Of a stretch of DNA of 64,000 nucleotides, positions 1 through 13,900 are shown piece by piece. Below the pieces are notes generated by a model, which worked only from the letters and a program-made list of their open reading frames with translations, searched no databases and was not told the origin of the DNA. The position numbers were made by a program, and so were the translations under genes. Positions within the stretch are counted from its first letter, which is position 1. Each line of letters begins with the position of its first letter. Source of the stretch: Cladorhizidae sp. MBARI D1340-BT2 (taxonomy: Eukaryota > Porifera > Demospongiae > Poecilosclerida > Cladorhizidae); NCBI GenBank assembly GCA_028752905.1, contig JAQNBH010000003.1, forward strand, positions 24,367,989 through 24,431,988, written 5' to 3'.

Positions 1-957
1 AGATTTTGGGGGGGGAAATGAGAAACATATAGACCAAATTAGGGCAAATATCAAGATAGAGAACACATAATGAAACCTATCATTCGAATCATATCAAGTC
101 CATTACAGTGAAGTGTGCAGAATATTATGGATGTTTGATATCAACAGAGAGCACAGGGAGAGACCTATCTTAATAGCTATATATCAAGTTTATACAGTGA
201 AGTGTGGAGAATCTATGAAGCTAACCTGTTTAGCATCAAGATAGAGAACACATAGAGAAACCTATCTTGTGATTCTATGTATGCAGAATATACGGATGTT
301 TGGTATCAAGAGAGAGAACAGAGAGAGGCCTACCTTTAGAGCTATATATCAAGTCTATTCAGTGAAGTGTGGAGAATCTATGAAGCTAACATGTTTAGCT
401 CAAGATAGAGAACACTGAGAGATACCTATCTTGCAAGTCCACTACAGTGAAGTGTGCAGAATATATGGATGTTTGGTATCAAGAGAGAGCACTTAGAGAG
501 TCCTATCTTAATAGCTATACATCAAGTCTATTCAGTGAAGTGTGGATAATCTACGAAGCTAACATGTTTAGCATCAAGTAAGAGTACAATTCATAACTGC
601 CCTAATTAACAAGACCAAAGTCCCAGATTTTGTCAACTGATAGAGAAGGCCCTTATCTGCAACATGTCAACAGATTATCAATAAATGTAGTGGTTTTTCA
701 CTGGCAGGCCACCGCTTTGGCAACTGGAAAACGCCAGGAAAGATCGCAAACCTTACCACTTCAAATCACCATAACTTGCTAATACTTAGAGTACTCAAAA
801 TTTTGGCACGTACAAAAGACAGATAATTAGAAGGGCTATCCGGTGATATAAAATTGTTCTTTTTTGGGTAAAGTGTAGAAAAGTTATGAGCTTTACGGCA
901 AAAAAGCAAGATTTTTGGGGGGAAAATGAGAAACATATAGACCAAATTAGGGCAAAT

Positions 958-1142
958 ATCAAGATAGAGAACACATAATGAAACCTATCATTCGAATCAT
1001 ATCAAGTCCATTACAGTGAAGTGTGCAGAATATTATGGATGTTTGATATCAACAGAGAGCACAGGGAGAGACCTATCTTAATAGCTATATATCAAGTTTA
1101 TACAGTGAAGTGTGGAGAATCTATGAAGCTAACGTGTTTAGC
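958..1142 (+). repeat. Internal unit 1 of the monomer (blocks A1-B1-C1-D1), shown in M2
   Basis: M2 is used as the worked example of monomer structure. Unit 1 is 185 bp: A1 958-1000, B1 1001-1047, C1 1048-1090, D1 1091-1142. Each block starts ATCAA. A and C share a purine-rich 'agagagaaca...acctatc' core. B and D share 'cagtgaagtgtg(c/g)agaat'. AB and CD are therefore two diverged copies of a still older unit of about 90 bp. C1 contains the TTAA used as the transposon target in M67. Confidence 0.9.
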
Positions 1143-1307
1143 ATCAAGATAGAGAACACATAGAGAAACCTATCTTGTGATTCTATGTATGCAGAATATA
1201 CGGATGTTTGGTATCAAGAGAGAGAACAGAGATAGGCCTACCTTTAGAGCTATATATCAAGTCTATTCAGTGAAGTGTGGAGAATCTATGAAGCTAACAT
1301 GTTTAGC
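1143..1307 (+). repeat. Internal unit 2 of the monomer (A2-B2 truncated-C2-D2), shown in M2
   Basis: Unit 2 is 165 bp: A2 about 1143-1177, a shortened B2 about 1178-1212, C2 1213-1255, D2 1256-1307. B2 has lost the usual ATCAAGTCC...CAGTGAAG start and keeps only the 'gcagaatatacggatgtttggt' type end, which explains why this unit is shorter than units 1 and 3. D2 begins with a stretch of about 26 bp identical to D3, the substrate for the deletion in M15. Confidence 0.88.
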
Positions 1308-1481
1308 TCAAGATAGAGAACACTGAGAGATACCTATCTTGCAAGTCCACTACAGTGAAGTGTGCAGAATATATGGATGTTTGGTATCAAGAGAGAGCAC
1401 TTAGAGAGTCCTATCTTAATAGCTATACATCAAGTCTATTCAGTGAAGTGTGGATAATCTACGAAGCTAAACATGTTTAGC
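1308..1481 (+). repeat. Internal unit 3 of the monomer (A3-B3-C3-D3), shown in M2
   Basis: Unit 3 is 174 bp: A3 1308-1341, B3 1342-1385, C3 1386-1428, D3 1429-1481. A3 lacks the first A of ATCAA and is 34 bp long. D3 differs from D2 by GGATAATCTACG in place of GGAGAATCTATG. It also varies between GCTAACATG and GCTAAACATG among monomers, a useful marker for classifying monomers. C3 contains a second TTAA. Confidence 0.88.
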
Positions 1482-1816
1482 ATCAAGTAAGAGTACAATT
1501 CATAACTGCCCTAATTAACAAGACCAAAGTCCCAGATTTTGTCAACTGATAGAGAAGGCCCTTATCTGCAACATGTCAACAGATTATCAATAAATGTAGT
1601 GGTTTTTCACTGGCAGGCCACCGCTTTGGCAACTGGAAAACGCCAGGAAAGATCGCAAACCTTACCACTTCAAATCACCATAACTTGCTAATACTTAGAG
1701 TACTCAAAATTTTGGCACGTACAAAAGACAGATAATTAGAAGGGCTATCCGGTGATATAAAAAATTCTTTTTTGGGTAAAGTGTAGAAAAGTTATGAGCT
1801 TTACGGCAAAAAAGCA
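1482..1816 (+). repeat. Unique (non-subrepeat) half of the monomer, shown in M2
   Basis: About 335 bp here, plus the first 49 bp of the following monomer (to its first ATCAAGATAG), show no relation to the A-D blocks. The part around 1605-1660 is the only GC-richer stretch and contains nested inverted repeats (CTGGC...GCCAG around GCCA...TGGC). Most of the indels that distinguish monomers lie downstream, around GATATAAAAA...CTTTTTTGGG and the G-run. It ends at GCA just before the AGATTTTTGGGG landmark. I see no open reading frame kept across monomers. Confidence 0.85.
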
Positions 1817-4800
1817 AGATTTTTGGGGGGAAAATGAGAAACATATAGACCAAATTAGGGCAAATATCAAGATAGAGAACACATAATGAAACCTATCATT
1901 CGAATCATATCAAGTCCATTACAGTGAAGTGTGCAGAATATTATGGATGTTTGATATCAACAGAGAGCACAGGGAGAGACCTATCTTAATAGCTATATAT
2001 CAAGTTTATACAGTGAAGTGTGGAGAATCTATGAAGCTAACCTGTTTAGCATCAAGATAGAGAACACATAGAGAAACCTATCTTGTGATTCTATGTATGC
2101 AGAATATACGGATGTTTGGTATCAAGAGAGAGAACAGAGAGAGGCCTACCTTTAGAGCTATATATCAAGTCTATTCAGTGAAGTGTGGAGAATCTATGAA
2201 GCTAACATGTTTAGCTCAAGATAGAGAACACTGAGAGATACCTATCTTGCAAGTCCACTACAGTGAAGTGTGCAGAATATATGGATGTTTGGTATCAAGA
2301 GAGAGCACTTAGAGAGTCCTATCTTAATAGCTATACATCAAGTCTATTCAGTGAAGTGTGGATAATCTACGAAGCTAACATGTTTAGCATCAAGTAAGAG
2401 TACAATTCATAACTGCCCTAATTAACAAGACCAAAGTCCCAGATTTTGTCAACTGATAGAGAAGGCCCTTATCTGCAACATGTCAACAGATTATCAATAA
2501 ATGTAGTGGTTTTTCACTGGCAGGCCACCGCTTTGGCAACTGGAAAACGCCAGGAAAGATCGCAAACCTTACCACTTCAAATCAGCATAACTTGCTAATA
2601 CTTAGAGTAATCAAAATTTTGGCACGTACAAAAGACAGATAATTAGAAGGGCTATCCGGTGATATAAAAATTATCTTTTTTGGGTAAAGTATAGAAAAGT
2701 TATGAGCTTTACGGCAAAAAAGCAAGATTTTTGGGGGAAAAATGAGAAACATATATATAGACCAAATTAGGGCAAATATCAAGATAGAGAACACATAATG
2801 AAACCTATCATTCGAATCATATCAAGTCCATTACAGTGAAGTGTGCAGAATATTATGGATGTTTGATATCAACAGAGAGCACAGGGAGAGACCTATCTTA
2901 ATAGCTATATATCAAGTTTATACAGTGAAGTGTGGAGAATCTATGAAGCTAACCTGTTTAGCATCAAGATAGAGAACACATAGAGAAACCTATCTTGTGA
3001 TTCTATGTATGCAGAATATACGGATGTTTGGTATCAAGAGAGAGAACAGAGAGAGGCCTACCTTTAGAGCTATATATCAAGTCTATTCAGTAAAGTGTGG
3101 AGAATCTATGAAGCTAACATGTTTAGCTCAAGATAGAGAACACTGAGAGATACCTATCTTGCAAGTCCACTACAGTAAAGTGTGCAGAATATATGGATGT
3201 TTGGTATCAAGAGAGAGCACTTAGAGAGTCCTATCTTAATAGCTATACATCAAGTCTATTCAGTGAAGTGTGGATAATCTACGAAGCTAACATGTTTAGC
3301 ATCAAGTAAGAGTACAATTCATAACTGCCCTAATTAACAAGACCAAAGTCCCAGATTTTGTCAACTGATAGAGAAGGCCCTTATCTGCAACATGTCAACA
3401 GATTATCAATAAATGTAGTGGTTTTTCACTGGCAGGCCACCGCTTTGGCAACTGGAAAACGCCAGGAAAGATCGCAAACCTTACCACTTCAAATCACCAT
3501 AACTTGCTAATACTTAGAGTACTCAAAATTTTGGCAAGTACAAAAGACAGATAATTAGAAGGGCTATCCGGTGATATAAAAAATTTCTTTTTTGGGTAAA
3601 GTGTAGAAAAGTTATGAGCTTTACGGCAAAAAAGCAAGATTTTTGGGGGGAAAATGAGAAACATATAGACCAAATTAGGGCAAATATCAAGATAGAGAAC
3701 ACATAATGAAACCTATCATTCGAATCATATCAAGTCCATTACAGTGAAGTGTGCAGAATATTATGGATGTTTGATATCAACAGAGAGCACAGGGAGAGAC
3801 CTATCTTAATAGCTATATATCAAGTTTATACAGTGAAGTGTGGAGAATCTATGAAGCTAACCTGTTTAGCATCAAGATAGAGAACACATAGAGAAACCTA
3901 TCTTGTGATTCTATGTATGCAGAATATACGGATGTTTGGTATCAAGAGAGAGAACAGAGATAGGCCTACCTTTAGAGCTATATATCAAGTCTATTCAGTG
4001 AAGTGTGGAGAATCTATGAAGCTAACATGTTTAGCTCAAGATAGAGAACACTGAGAGATACCTATCTTGCAAGTCCACTACAGTGAAGTGTGCAGAATAT
4101 ATGGATGTTTGGTATCAAGAGAGAGCACTTAGAGAGTCCTATCTTAATAGCTATACATCAAGTCTATTCAGTGAAGTGTGGATAATCTACGAAGCTAAAC
4201 ATGTTTAGCATCAAGTAAGAGTACAATTCATAACTGCCCTAATTAACAAGACCAAAGTCCCAGATTTTGTCAACTGATAGAGAAGGCCCTTATCTGCAAC
4301 ATTTCAACAGATTATCAATAAATGTAGTGGTTTTTCACTGGCAGGCCACCGCTTTGGCAACTGGAAAACGCCAGGAAAGATCGCAAACCTTACCACTTCA
4401 AATCAGCATAACTTGCTAATACTTAGAGTAATCAAAATTTTGGCACGTACAAAAGACAGATAATTAGAAGGGCTATCCGGTGATATAAAAAAATTCTTTT
4501 TTGGGTAAAGTGTAGAAATGTTATGAGCTGTACGGCAAAAAAGCAAGATTTTTGGGGGAAAAATGAGAAACATATAGACCAAATTAGGGCAAATATCAAG
4601 ATAGAGAACACATAATGAAACCTATCATTCGAATCATATCAAGTCCATTACAGTGAAGTATGCAGAATATTATGGATGTTTGATATCAACAGAGAGCACA
4701 GGGAGAGACCTATCTTAATAGCTATATATCAAGTTTATACAGTGAAGTGTGGAGAATCTATGAAGCTAACCTGTTTAGCATCAAGATAGAGAACACATAG

Positions 4801-7800
4801 AGAAACCTATCTTGTGATTCTATGTATGCAGAATATACGGATGTTTGGTATCAAGAGAGAGAACAGAGAGAGGCCTACCTTTAGAGCTATATATCAAGTC
4901 TATTCAGTAAAGTGTGGAGAATCTATGAAGCTAACATGTTTAGCTCAAGATAGAGAACACTGAGAGATACCTATCTTGCAAGTCCACTACAGTAAAGTGT
5001 GCAGAATATATGGATGTTTGGTATCAAGAGAGAGCACTTAGAGAGTCCTATCTTAATAGCTATACATCAAGTCTATTCAGTGAAGTGTGGATAATCTACG
5101 AAGCTAACATGTTTAGCATCAAGTAAGAGTACAATTCATAACTGCCCTAATTAACAAGACCAAAGTCCCAGATTTTGTCAACTGATAGAGAAGGCCCTTA
5201 TCTGCAACATGTCAACAGATTATCAATAAATGTAGTGGTTTTTCACTGGCAGGCCACCGCTTTGGCAACTGGAAAACGCCAGGAAAGATCGCAAACCTTA
5301 CCACTTCAAATCACCATAACTTGCTAATACTTAGAGTACTCAAAATTTTGGCACGTACAAAAGACAGATAATTAGAAGGGCTATTCGGTGATATAAAAAA
5401 TTCTTTTTTGGGTAAAGTGTAGAAAAGTTATGAGCTTTACGGCAAAAAAGCAAGATTTTTGGGGGGAAAATGAGAAACATATATATAGACCAAATTAGGG
5501 CAAATATCAAGATAGAGAACACATAATGAAACCTATCATTCGAATCATATCAAGTCCATTACAGTGAAGTGTGCAGAATATTATGGATGTTTGATATCAA
5601 CAGAGAGCACAGGGAGAGACCTATCTTAATAGCTATATATCAAGTTTATACAGTGAAGTGTGGAGAATCTATGAAGCTAACCTGTTTAGCATCAAGATAG
5701 AGAACACATAGAGAAACCTATCTTGTGATTCTATGTATGCAGAATATACGGATGTTTGGTATCAAGAGAGAGAACAGAGAGAGGCCTACCTTTAGAGCTA
5801 TATATCAAGTCTATTCAGTGAAGTGTGGAGAATCTATGAAGCTAACATGTTTAGCTCAAGATAGAGAACACTGAGAGATACCTATCTTGCAAGTCCACTA
5901 CAGTGAAGTGTGCAGAATATATGGATGTTTGGTATCAAGAGAGAGCACTTAGAGAGTCCTATCTTAATAGCTATACATCAAGTCTATTCAGTGAAGTGTG
6001 GATAATCTACGAAGCTAACATGTTTAGCATCAAGTAAGAGTACAATTCATAACTGCCCTAATTAACAAGACCAAAGTCCCAGATTTTGTCAACTGATAGA
6101 GAAGGCCCTTATCTGCAACATGTCAACAGATTATCAATAAATGTAGTGGTTTTTCACTGGCAGGCCACCGCTTTGGCAACTGGAAAACGCCAGGAAAGAT
6201 CGCAAACCTTACCACTTCAAATCACCATAACTTGCTAATACTTAGAGTACTCAAAATTTTGGCACGTACAAAAGACAGATAATTAGAAGGGCTATCCGGT
6301 GATATAAAAAATTCTTTTTTGGGTAAAGTGTAGAAAAGTTATGAGCTTTACGGCAAAAAAGCAAGATTTTTGGGGGGAAAATGAGAAACATATAGACCAA
6401 ATTAGGGCAAATATCAAGATAGAGAACACATAATGAAACCTATCATTCGAATCATATCAAGTCCATTACAGTGAAGTGTGCAGAATATTATGGATGTTTG
6501 ATATCAACAGAGAGCACAGGGAGAGACCTATCTTAATAGCTATATATCAAGTTTATACAGTGAAGTGTGGAGAATCTATGAAGCTAACCTGTTTAGCATC
6601 AAGATAGAGAACACATAGAGAAACCTATCTTGTGATTCTATGTATGCAGAATATACGGATGTTTGGTATCAAGAGAGAGAACAGAGAGAGGCCTACCTTT
6701 AGAGCTATATATCAAGTCTATTCAGTGAAGTGTGGAGAATCTATGAAGCTAACATGTTTAGCTCAAGATAGAGAACACTGAGAGATACCTATCTTGCAAG
6801 TCCACTACAGTGAAGTGTGCAGAATATATGGATGTTTGGTATCAAGAGAGAGCACTTAGAGAGTCCTATCTTAATAGCTATACATCAAGTCTATTCAGTG
6901 AAGTGTGGATAATCTACGAAGCTAACATGTTTAGCATCAAGTAAGAGTACAATTCATAACTGCCCTAATTAACAAGACCAAAGTCCCAGATTTTGTCAAC
7001 TGATAGAGAAGGCCCTTATCTGCAACATGTCAACAGATTATCAATAAATGTAGTGGTTTTTCACTGGCAGGCCACCGCTTTGGCAACTGGAAAACGCCAG
7101 GAAAGATCGCAAACCTTACCACTTCAAATCAGCATAACTTGCTAATACTTAGAGTAATCAAAATTTTGGCACGTACAAAAGACAGATAATTAGAAGGGCT
7201 ATCCGGTGATATAAAAATTATCTTTTTTGGGTAAAGTATAGAAAAGTTATGAGCTTTACGGCAAAAAAGCAAGATTTTTGGGGAAAAAATGAGAAACATA
7301 TATATAGACCAAATTAGGGCAAATATCAAGATAGAGAACACATAATGAAACCTATCATTCGAATCATATCAAGTCCATTACAGTGAAGTGTGCAGAATAT
7401 TATGGATGTTTGATATCAACAGAGAGCACAGGGAGAGACCTATCTTAATAGCTATATATCAAGTTTATACAGTGAAGTGTGGAGAATCTATGAAGCTAAC
7501 CTGTTTAGCATCAAGATAGAGAACACATAGAGAAACCTATCTTGTGATTCTATGTATGCAGAATATACGGATGTTTGGTATCAAGAGAGAGAACAGAGAG
7601 AGGCCTACCTTTAGAGCTATATATCAAGTCTATTCAGTAAAGTGTGGAGAATCTATGAAGCTAACATGTTTAGCTCAAGATAGAGAACACTGAGAGATAC
7701 CTATCTTGCAAGTCCACTACAGTAAAGTGTGCAGAATATATGGATGTTTGGTATCAAGAGAGAGCACTTAGAGAGTCCTATCTTAATAGCTATACATCAA

Positions 7801-10800
7801 GTCTATTCAGTGAAGTGTGGATAATCTACGAAGCTAACATGTTTAGCATCAAGTAAGAGTACAATTCATAACTGCCCTAATTAACAAGACCAAAGTCCCA
7901 GATTTTGTCAACTGATAGAGAAGGCCCTTATCTGCAACATGTCAACAGATTATCAATAAATGTAGTGGTTTTTCACTGGCAGGCCACCGCTTTGGCAACT
8001 GGAAAACGCCAGGAAAGATCGCAAACCTTACCACTTCAAATCACCATAACTTGCTAATACTTAGAGTACTCAAAATTTTGGCAAGTACAAAAGACAGATA
8101 ATTAGAAGGGCTATCCGGTGATATAAAAAATTTCTTTTTTGGGTAAAGTGTAGAAAAGTTATGAGCTTTACGGCAAAAAAGCAAGATTTTTGGGGGGAAA
8201 ATGAGAAACATATAGACCAAATTAGGGCAAATATCAAGATAGAGAACACATAATGAAACCTATCATTCGAATCATATCAAGTCCATTACAGTGAAGTGTG
8301 CAGAATATTATGGATGTTTGATATCAACAGAGAGCACAGGGAGAGACCTATCTTAATAGCTATATATCAAGTTTATACAGTGAAGTGTGGAGAATCTATG
8401 AAGCTAACCTGTTTAGCATCAAGATAGAGAACACATAGAGAAACCTATCTTGTGATTCTATGTATGCAGAATATACGGATGTTTGGTATCAAGAGAGAGA
8501 ACAGAGATAGGCCTACCTTTAGAGCTATATATCAAGTCTATTCAGTGAAGTGTGGAGAATCTATGAAGCTAACATGTTTAGCTCAAGATAGAGAACACTG
8601 AGAGATACCTATCTTGCAAGTCCACTACAGTGAAGTGTGCAGAATATATGGATGTTTGGTATCAAGAGAGAGCACTTAGAGAGTCCTATCTTAATAGCTA
8701 TACATCAAGTCTATTCAGTGAAGTGTGGATAATCTACGAAGCTAAACATGTTTAGCATCAAGTAAGAGTACAATTCATAACTGCCCTAATTAACAAGACC
8801 AAAGTCCCAGATTTTGTCAACTGATAGAGAAGGCCCTTATCTGCAACATGTCAACAGATTATCAATAAATGTAGTGGTTTTTCACTGGCAGGCCACCGCT
8901 TTGGCAACTGGAAAACGCCAGGAAAGATCGCAAACCTTACCACTTCAAATCAGCATAACTTGCTAATACTTAGAGTAATCAAAATTTTGGCACGTACAAA
9001 AGACAGATAATTAGAAGGGCTATCCGGTGATATAAAAAAATTCTTTTTTGGGTAAAGTGTAGAAATGTTATGAGCTGTACGGCAAAAAAGCAAGATTTTT
9101 GGGGGAAAAATGAGAAACATATAGACCAAATTAGGGCAAATATCAAGATAGAGAACACATAATGAAACCTATCATTCGAATCATATCAAGTCCATTACAG
9201 TGAAGTATGCAGAATATTATGGATGTTTGATATCAACAGAGAGCACAGGGAGAGACCTATCTTAATAGCTATATATCAAGTTTATACAGTGAAGTGTGGA
9301 GAATCTATGAAGCTAACCTGTTTAGCATCAAGATAGAGAACACATAGAGAAACCTATCTTGTGATTCTATGTATGCAGAATATACGGATGTTTGGTATCA
9401 AGAGAGAGAACAGAGAGAGGCCTACCTTTAGAGCTATATATCAAGTCTATTCAGTAAAGTGTGGAGAATCTATGAAGCTAACATGTTTAGCTCAAGATAG
9501 AGAACACTGAGAGATACCTATCTTGCAAGTCCACTACAGTAAAGTGTGCAGAATATATGGATGTTTGGTATCAAGAGAGAGCACTTAGAGAGTCCTATCT
9601 TAATAGCTATACATCAAGTCTATTCAGTGAAGTGTGGATAATCTACGAAGCTAACATGTTTAGCATCAAGTAAGAGTACAATTCATAACTGCCCTAATTA
9701 ACAAGACCAAAGTCCCAGATTTTGTCAACTGATAGAGAAGGCCCTTATCTGCAACATGTCAACAGATTATCAATAAATGTAGTGGTTTTTCACTGGCAGG
9801 CCACCGCTTTGGCAACTGGAAAACGCCAGGAAAGATCGCAAACCTTACCACTTCAAATCACCATAACTTGCTAATACTTAGAGTACTCAAAATTTTGGCA
9901 CGTACAAAAGACAGATAATTAGAAGGGCTATTCGGTGATATAAAAAATTCTTTTTTGGGTAAAGTGTAGAAAAGTTATGAGCTTTACGGCAAAAAAGCAA
10001 GATTTTTGGGGGGAAAATGAGAAACATATATATAGACCAAATTAGGGCAAATATCAAGATAGAGAACACATAATGAAACCTATCATTCGAATCATATCAA
10101 GTCCATTACAGTGAAGTGTGCAGAATATTATGGATGTTTGATATCAACAGAGAGCACAGGGAGAGACCTATCTTAATAGCTATATATCAAGTTTATACAG
10201 TGAAGTGTGGAGAATCTATGAAGCTAACCTGTTTAGCATCAAGATAGAGAACACATAGAGAAACCTATCTTGTGATTCTATGTATGCAGAATATACGGAT
10301 GTTTGGTATCAAGAGAGAGAACAGAGAGAGGCCTACCTTTAGAGCTATATATCAAGTCTATTCAGTGAAGTGTGGAGAATCTATGAAGCTAACATGTTTA
10401 GCTCAAGATAGAGAACACTGAGAGATACCTATCTTGCAAGTCCACTACAGTGAAGTGTGCAGAATATATGGATGTTTGGTATCAAGAGAGAGCACTTAGA
10501 GAGTCCTATCTTAATAGCTATACATCAAGTCTATTCAGTGAAGTGTGGATAATCTACGAAGCTAACATGTTTAGCATCAAGTAAGAGTACAATTCATAAC
10601 TGCCCTAATTAACAAGACCAAAGTCCCAGATTTTGTCAACTGATAGAGAAGGCCCTTATCTGCAACATGTCAACAGATTATCAATAAATGTAGTGGTTTT
10701 TCACTGGCAGGCCACCGCTTTGGCAACTGGAAAACGCCAGGAAAGATCGCAAACCTTACCACTTCAAATCAGCATAACTTGCTAATACTTAGAGTAATCA

Positions 10801-10911
10801 AAATTTTGGCACGTACAAAAGACAGATAATTAGAAGGGCTATTCGGTGATATAAAAAATTTCTTTTTTGGGTAAAGTGTAGAAAAGTTATGAGCTTTACG
10901 GCAAAAAAGCA
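1817..10911 (+). repeat. 5-mer higher-order repeat domain, period 4547 bp, two copies (M3-M7, M8-M12)
   Basis: Monomer lengths 908-912-909-907-911 at 1817-6363 are followed by 908-912-909-907-912 at 6364-10911. Private variants recur at the same spacing. M3 and M8 end with AAAAATTATC and AGTATAG. M4 and M9 carry CAGTAAAGTG twice and GGCAAGTAC. M5 and M10 carry GAGATAGG, GCTAAACATG, and a tail with GAAATGTTATGAGCTGTACGG. M6 and M11 carry GAAGTATGC and ATTCGGTG. M7 and M12 start with an extra TATA (CATATATATAG). The last part of M12 departs from M7, marking the domain edge. Confidence 0.9.
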
Positions 10912-13900
10912 AGATTTTTGGGGGGAAAATGAGAAACATATAGACCAAATTAGGGCAAATATCAAGATAGAGAACACATAATGAAACCTATCATTCGAAT
11001 CATATCAAGTCCATTACAGTGAAGTGTGCAGAATATTATGGATGTTTGATATCAACAGAGAGCACAGGGAGAGACCTATCTTAATAGCTATATATCAAGT
11101 TTATACAGTGAAGTGTGGAGAATCTATGAAGCTAACCTGTTTAGCATCAAGATAGAGAACACATAGAGAAACCTATCTTGTGATTCTATGTATGCAGAAT
11201 ATACGGATGTTTGGTATCAAGAGAGAGAACAGAGATAGGCCTACCTTTAGAGCTATATATCAAGTCTATTCAGTGAAGTGTGGAGAATCTATGAAGCTAA
11301 CATGTTTAGCTCAAGATAGAGAACACTGAGAGATACCTATCTTGCAAGTCCACTACATTGAAGTGTGCAGAATATATGGATGTTTGGTATCAAGAGAGAG
11401 CACTTAGAGAGTCCTATCTTAATAGCTATACATCAAGTCTATTCAGTGAAGTGTGGATAATCTACGAAGCTAAACATGTTTAGCATCAAGTAAGAGTACA
11501 ATTCATAACTGCCCTAATTAACAAGACCAAAGTCCCAGATTTTGTCAACTGATAGAGAAGGCCCTTATCTGCAACATGTCAACAGATTATCAATAAATGT
11601 AGTGGTTTTTCACTGGCAGGCCACCGCTTTGGCAACTGGAAAACGCCAGGAAAGATCGCAAACCTTACCACTTCAAATCACCATAACTTGCTAATACTTA
11701 GAGTACTCAAAATTTTGGCACGTACAAAAGACAGATAATTAGAAGGGCTATCCGATGATATAAAAATTTTCTTTTTTGGGTAAAGTGTAGAAAGTTATGA
11801 GCTTTACGGCAAAAAAGCAAGATTTTTGGGGGAAAAATGAGAAACATATAGACCAAATTAGGGCAAATATCAAGATAGAGAACACATAATGAAACCTATC
11901 ATTCGAATCATATCAAGTCCATTACAGTGAAGTGTGCAGAATATTATGGATGTTTGATATCAACAGAGAGCACAGGGAGAGACCTATCTTAATAGCTATA
12001 TATCAAGTTTATACAGTGAAGTGTGGAGAATCTATGAAGCTAACCTGTTTAGCATCAAGATAGAGAACACATAGAGAAACCTATCTTGTGATTCTATGTA
12101 TGCAGAATATACGGATGTTTGGTATCAAGAGAGAGAACAGAGAGAGGCCTACCTTTAGAGCTATATATCAAGTCTATTCAGTGAAGTGTGGAGAATCTAT
12201 GTAGCTAACATGTTTAGCTCAAGATAGAGAACACTGAGAGATACCTATCTTGCAAGTCCACTACAGTGAAGTGTGCAGAATATATGGATGTTTGGTATCA
12301 AGAGAGAGCACTTAGAGAGTCCTATCTTAATAGCTATACATCAAGTCTATTCAGTGAAGTGTGGATAATCTACGAAGCTAAACATGTTTAGCATCAAGTA
12401 AGAGTACAATTCATAACTGCCCTAATTAACAAGACCAAAGTCCCAGATTTTGTCAACTGATAGAGAAGGCCCTTATCTGCAACATGTCAACAGATTATCA
12501 ATAAATGTAGTGGTTTTTCACTGGCAGGCCACCGCTTTGGCAACTGGAAAACGCCAGGAAAGATCGCAAACCTTACCACTTCAAATCAGCATAACTTGCT
12601 AATACTTAGAGTAATCAAAATTTTGGCACATACAAAAGACAGATAATTAGAAGGGCTATCCAGTGATATAAAAAATTCTTTTTTGGTTAAAGTGTAGAAA
12701 AGTTATGAGCTTTACGGCAAAAAAGCAAGATTTTTGGGGGGGAAATGAGAAACATATAGACCAAATTAGGAGGGCAAATATCAAGATAGAGAACACATAA
12801 TGAAACCTATCATTCGAATCATATCAAGTCCATTACAGTGAAGTGTGCAGAATATTATGGATGTTTGATATCAACAGAGAGCACAGGGAGAGACCTATCT
12901 TAATAGCTATATATCAAGTTTATACAGTGAAGTGTGGAGAATCTATGAAGCTAACCTGTTTAGCATCAAGATAGAGAACACATAGAGAAACCTATCTTGT
13001 GATTCTATGTATGCAGAATATACGGATGTTTGGTATCAAGAGAGAGAACAGAGAGAGTCCTACCTTTAGAGCTATATATCAAGTCTATTCAGTGAAGTGT
13101 GGATAATCTACGAAGCTAACATGTTTAGCATCAAGTAAGAGTACAATTCATAACTGCCCTAATTAACAAGACCAAAGTCCCAGATTTTGTCAACTGATAG
13201 AGAAGGCCCTTATCTGCAAGATGTCAACAGATTATCAATAAATATAGTGGTTTTTCACTGGCAGGCCACCGCTTTGGCAACTGGAAAACGCCAGGAAAGA
13301 TCGCAAACCTTACCACTTCAAATCACCATAACTTGCTAATACTTAGAGTACTCAAAATTTTGGCACGTACAAAAGACAGATAATTAGAAGGGCTATTCGG
13401 TGATATAAAAATATTCTTTTTTGGGTAAAGTGTAGAAAAGTTATGAGCTTTACGGCAAAAAAGCAAGATTTTTGGGGGGAAAATGAGAAACATATATATA
13501 GACCAAATTAGGGCAAATATCAAGATAGAGAACACATAATGAAACCTATCATTCGAATCATATCAAGTCCATTACAGTGAAGTGTGCAGAATATTATGGA
13601 TGTTTGATATCAACAGAGAGCACAGGGAGAGACCTATCTTAATAGCTATATATCAAGTTTATACAGTGAAGTGTGGAGAATCTATGAAGCTAACCTGTTT
13701 AGCATCAAGATAGAGAACACATAGAGAAACCTATCTTGTGATTCTATGTATGCAGAATATACGGATGTTTGGTATCAAGAGAGAGAACAGAGAGAGGCCT
13801 ACCTTTAGAGCTATATATCAAGTCTATTCAGTGAAGTGTGGAGAATCTATGAAGCTAACATGTTTAGCTCAAGATAGAGAACACTGAGAGATACCTATCT

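Larger units (their letters stand above)
1..1816 (+). repeat. Satellite monomers M1-M2, upstream of the first clear HOR
   Basis: Two complete 908-bp monomers. M2 carries the GAGATAGG variant in block C2 and the extra A in D3 (GCTAAACATG). Both also occur together in M5 and M10, so M2 is related to that HOR position rather than to M7, which would be its partner in the 4547-bp period. No gene is present. Confidence 0.85.

Noticed and set aside
940..953. TTAGGG once per monomer (AAATTAGGGCAAA)
   Set aside because: It is a single hexamer per ~908 bp with no tandem telomere repeat, so no telomeric or interstitial telomeric array.
1640..1662. Possible CENP-B box in each monomer (CTGGAAAACGCC)
   Set aside because: It resembles the TTGGAAACGGG part of the CENP-B box loosely but lacks the TTCG half and has different spacing, so the essential bases are not met.
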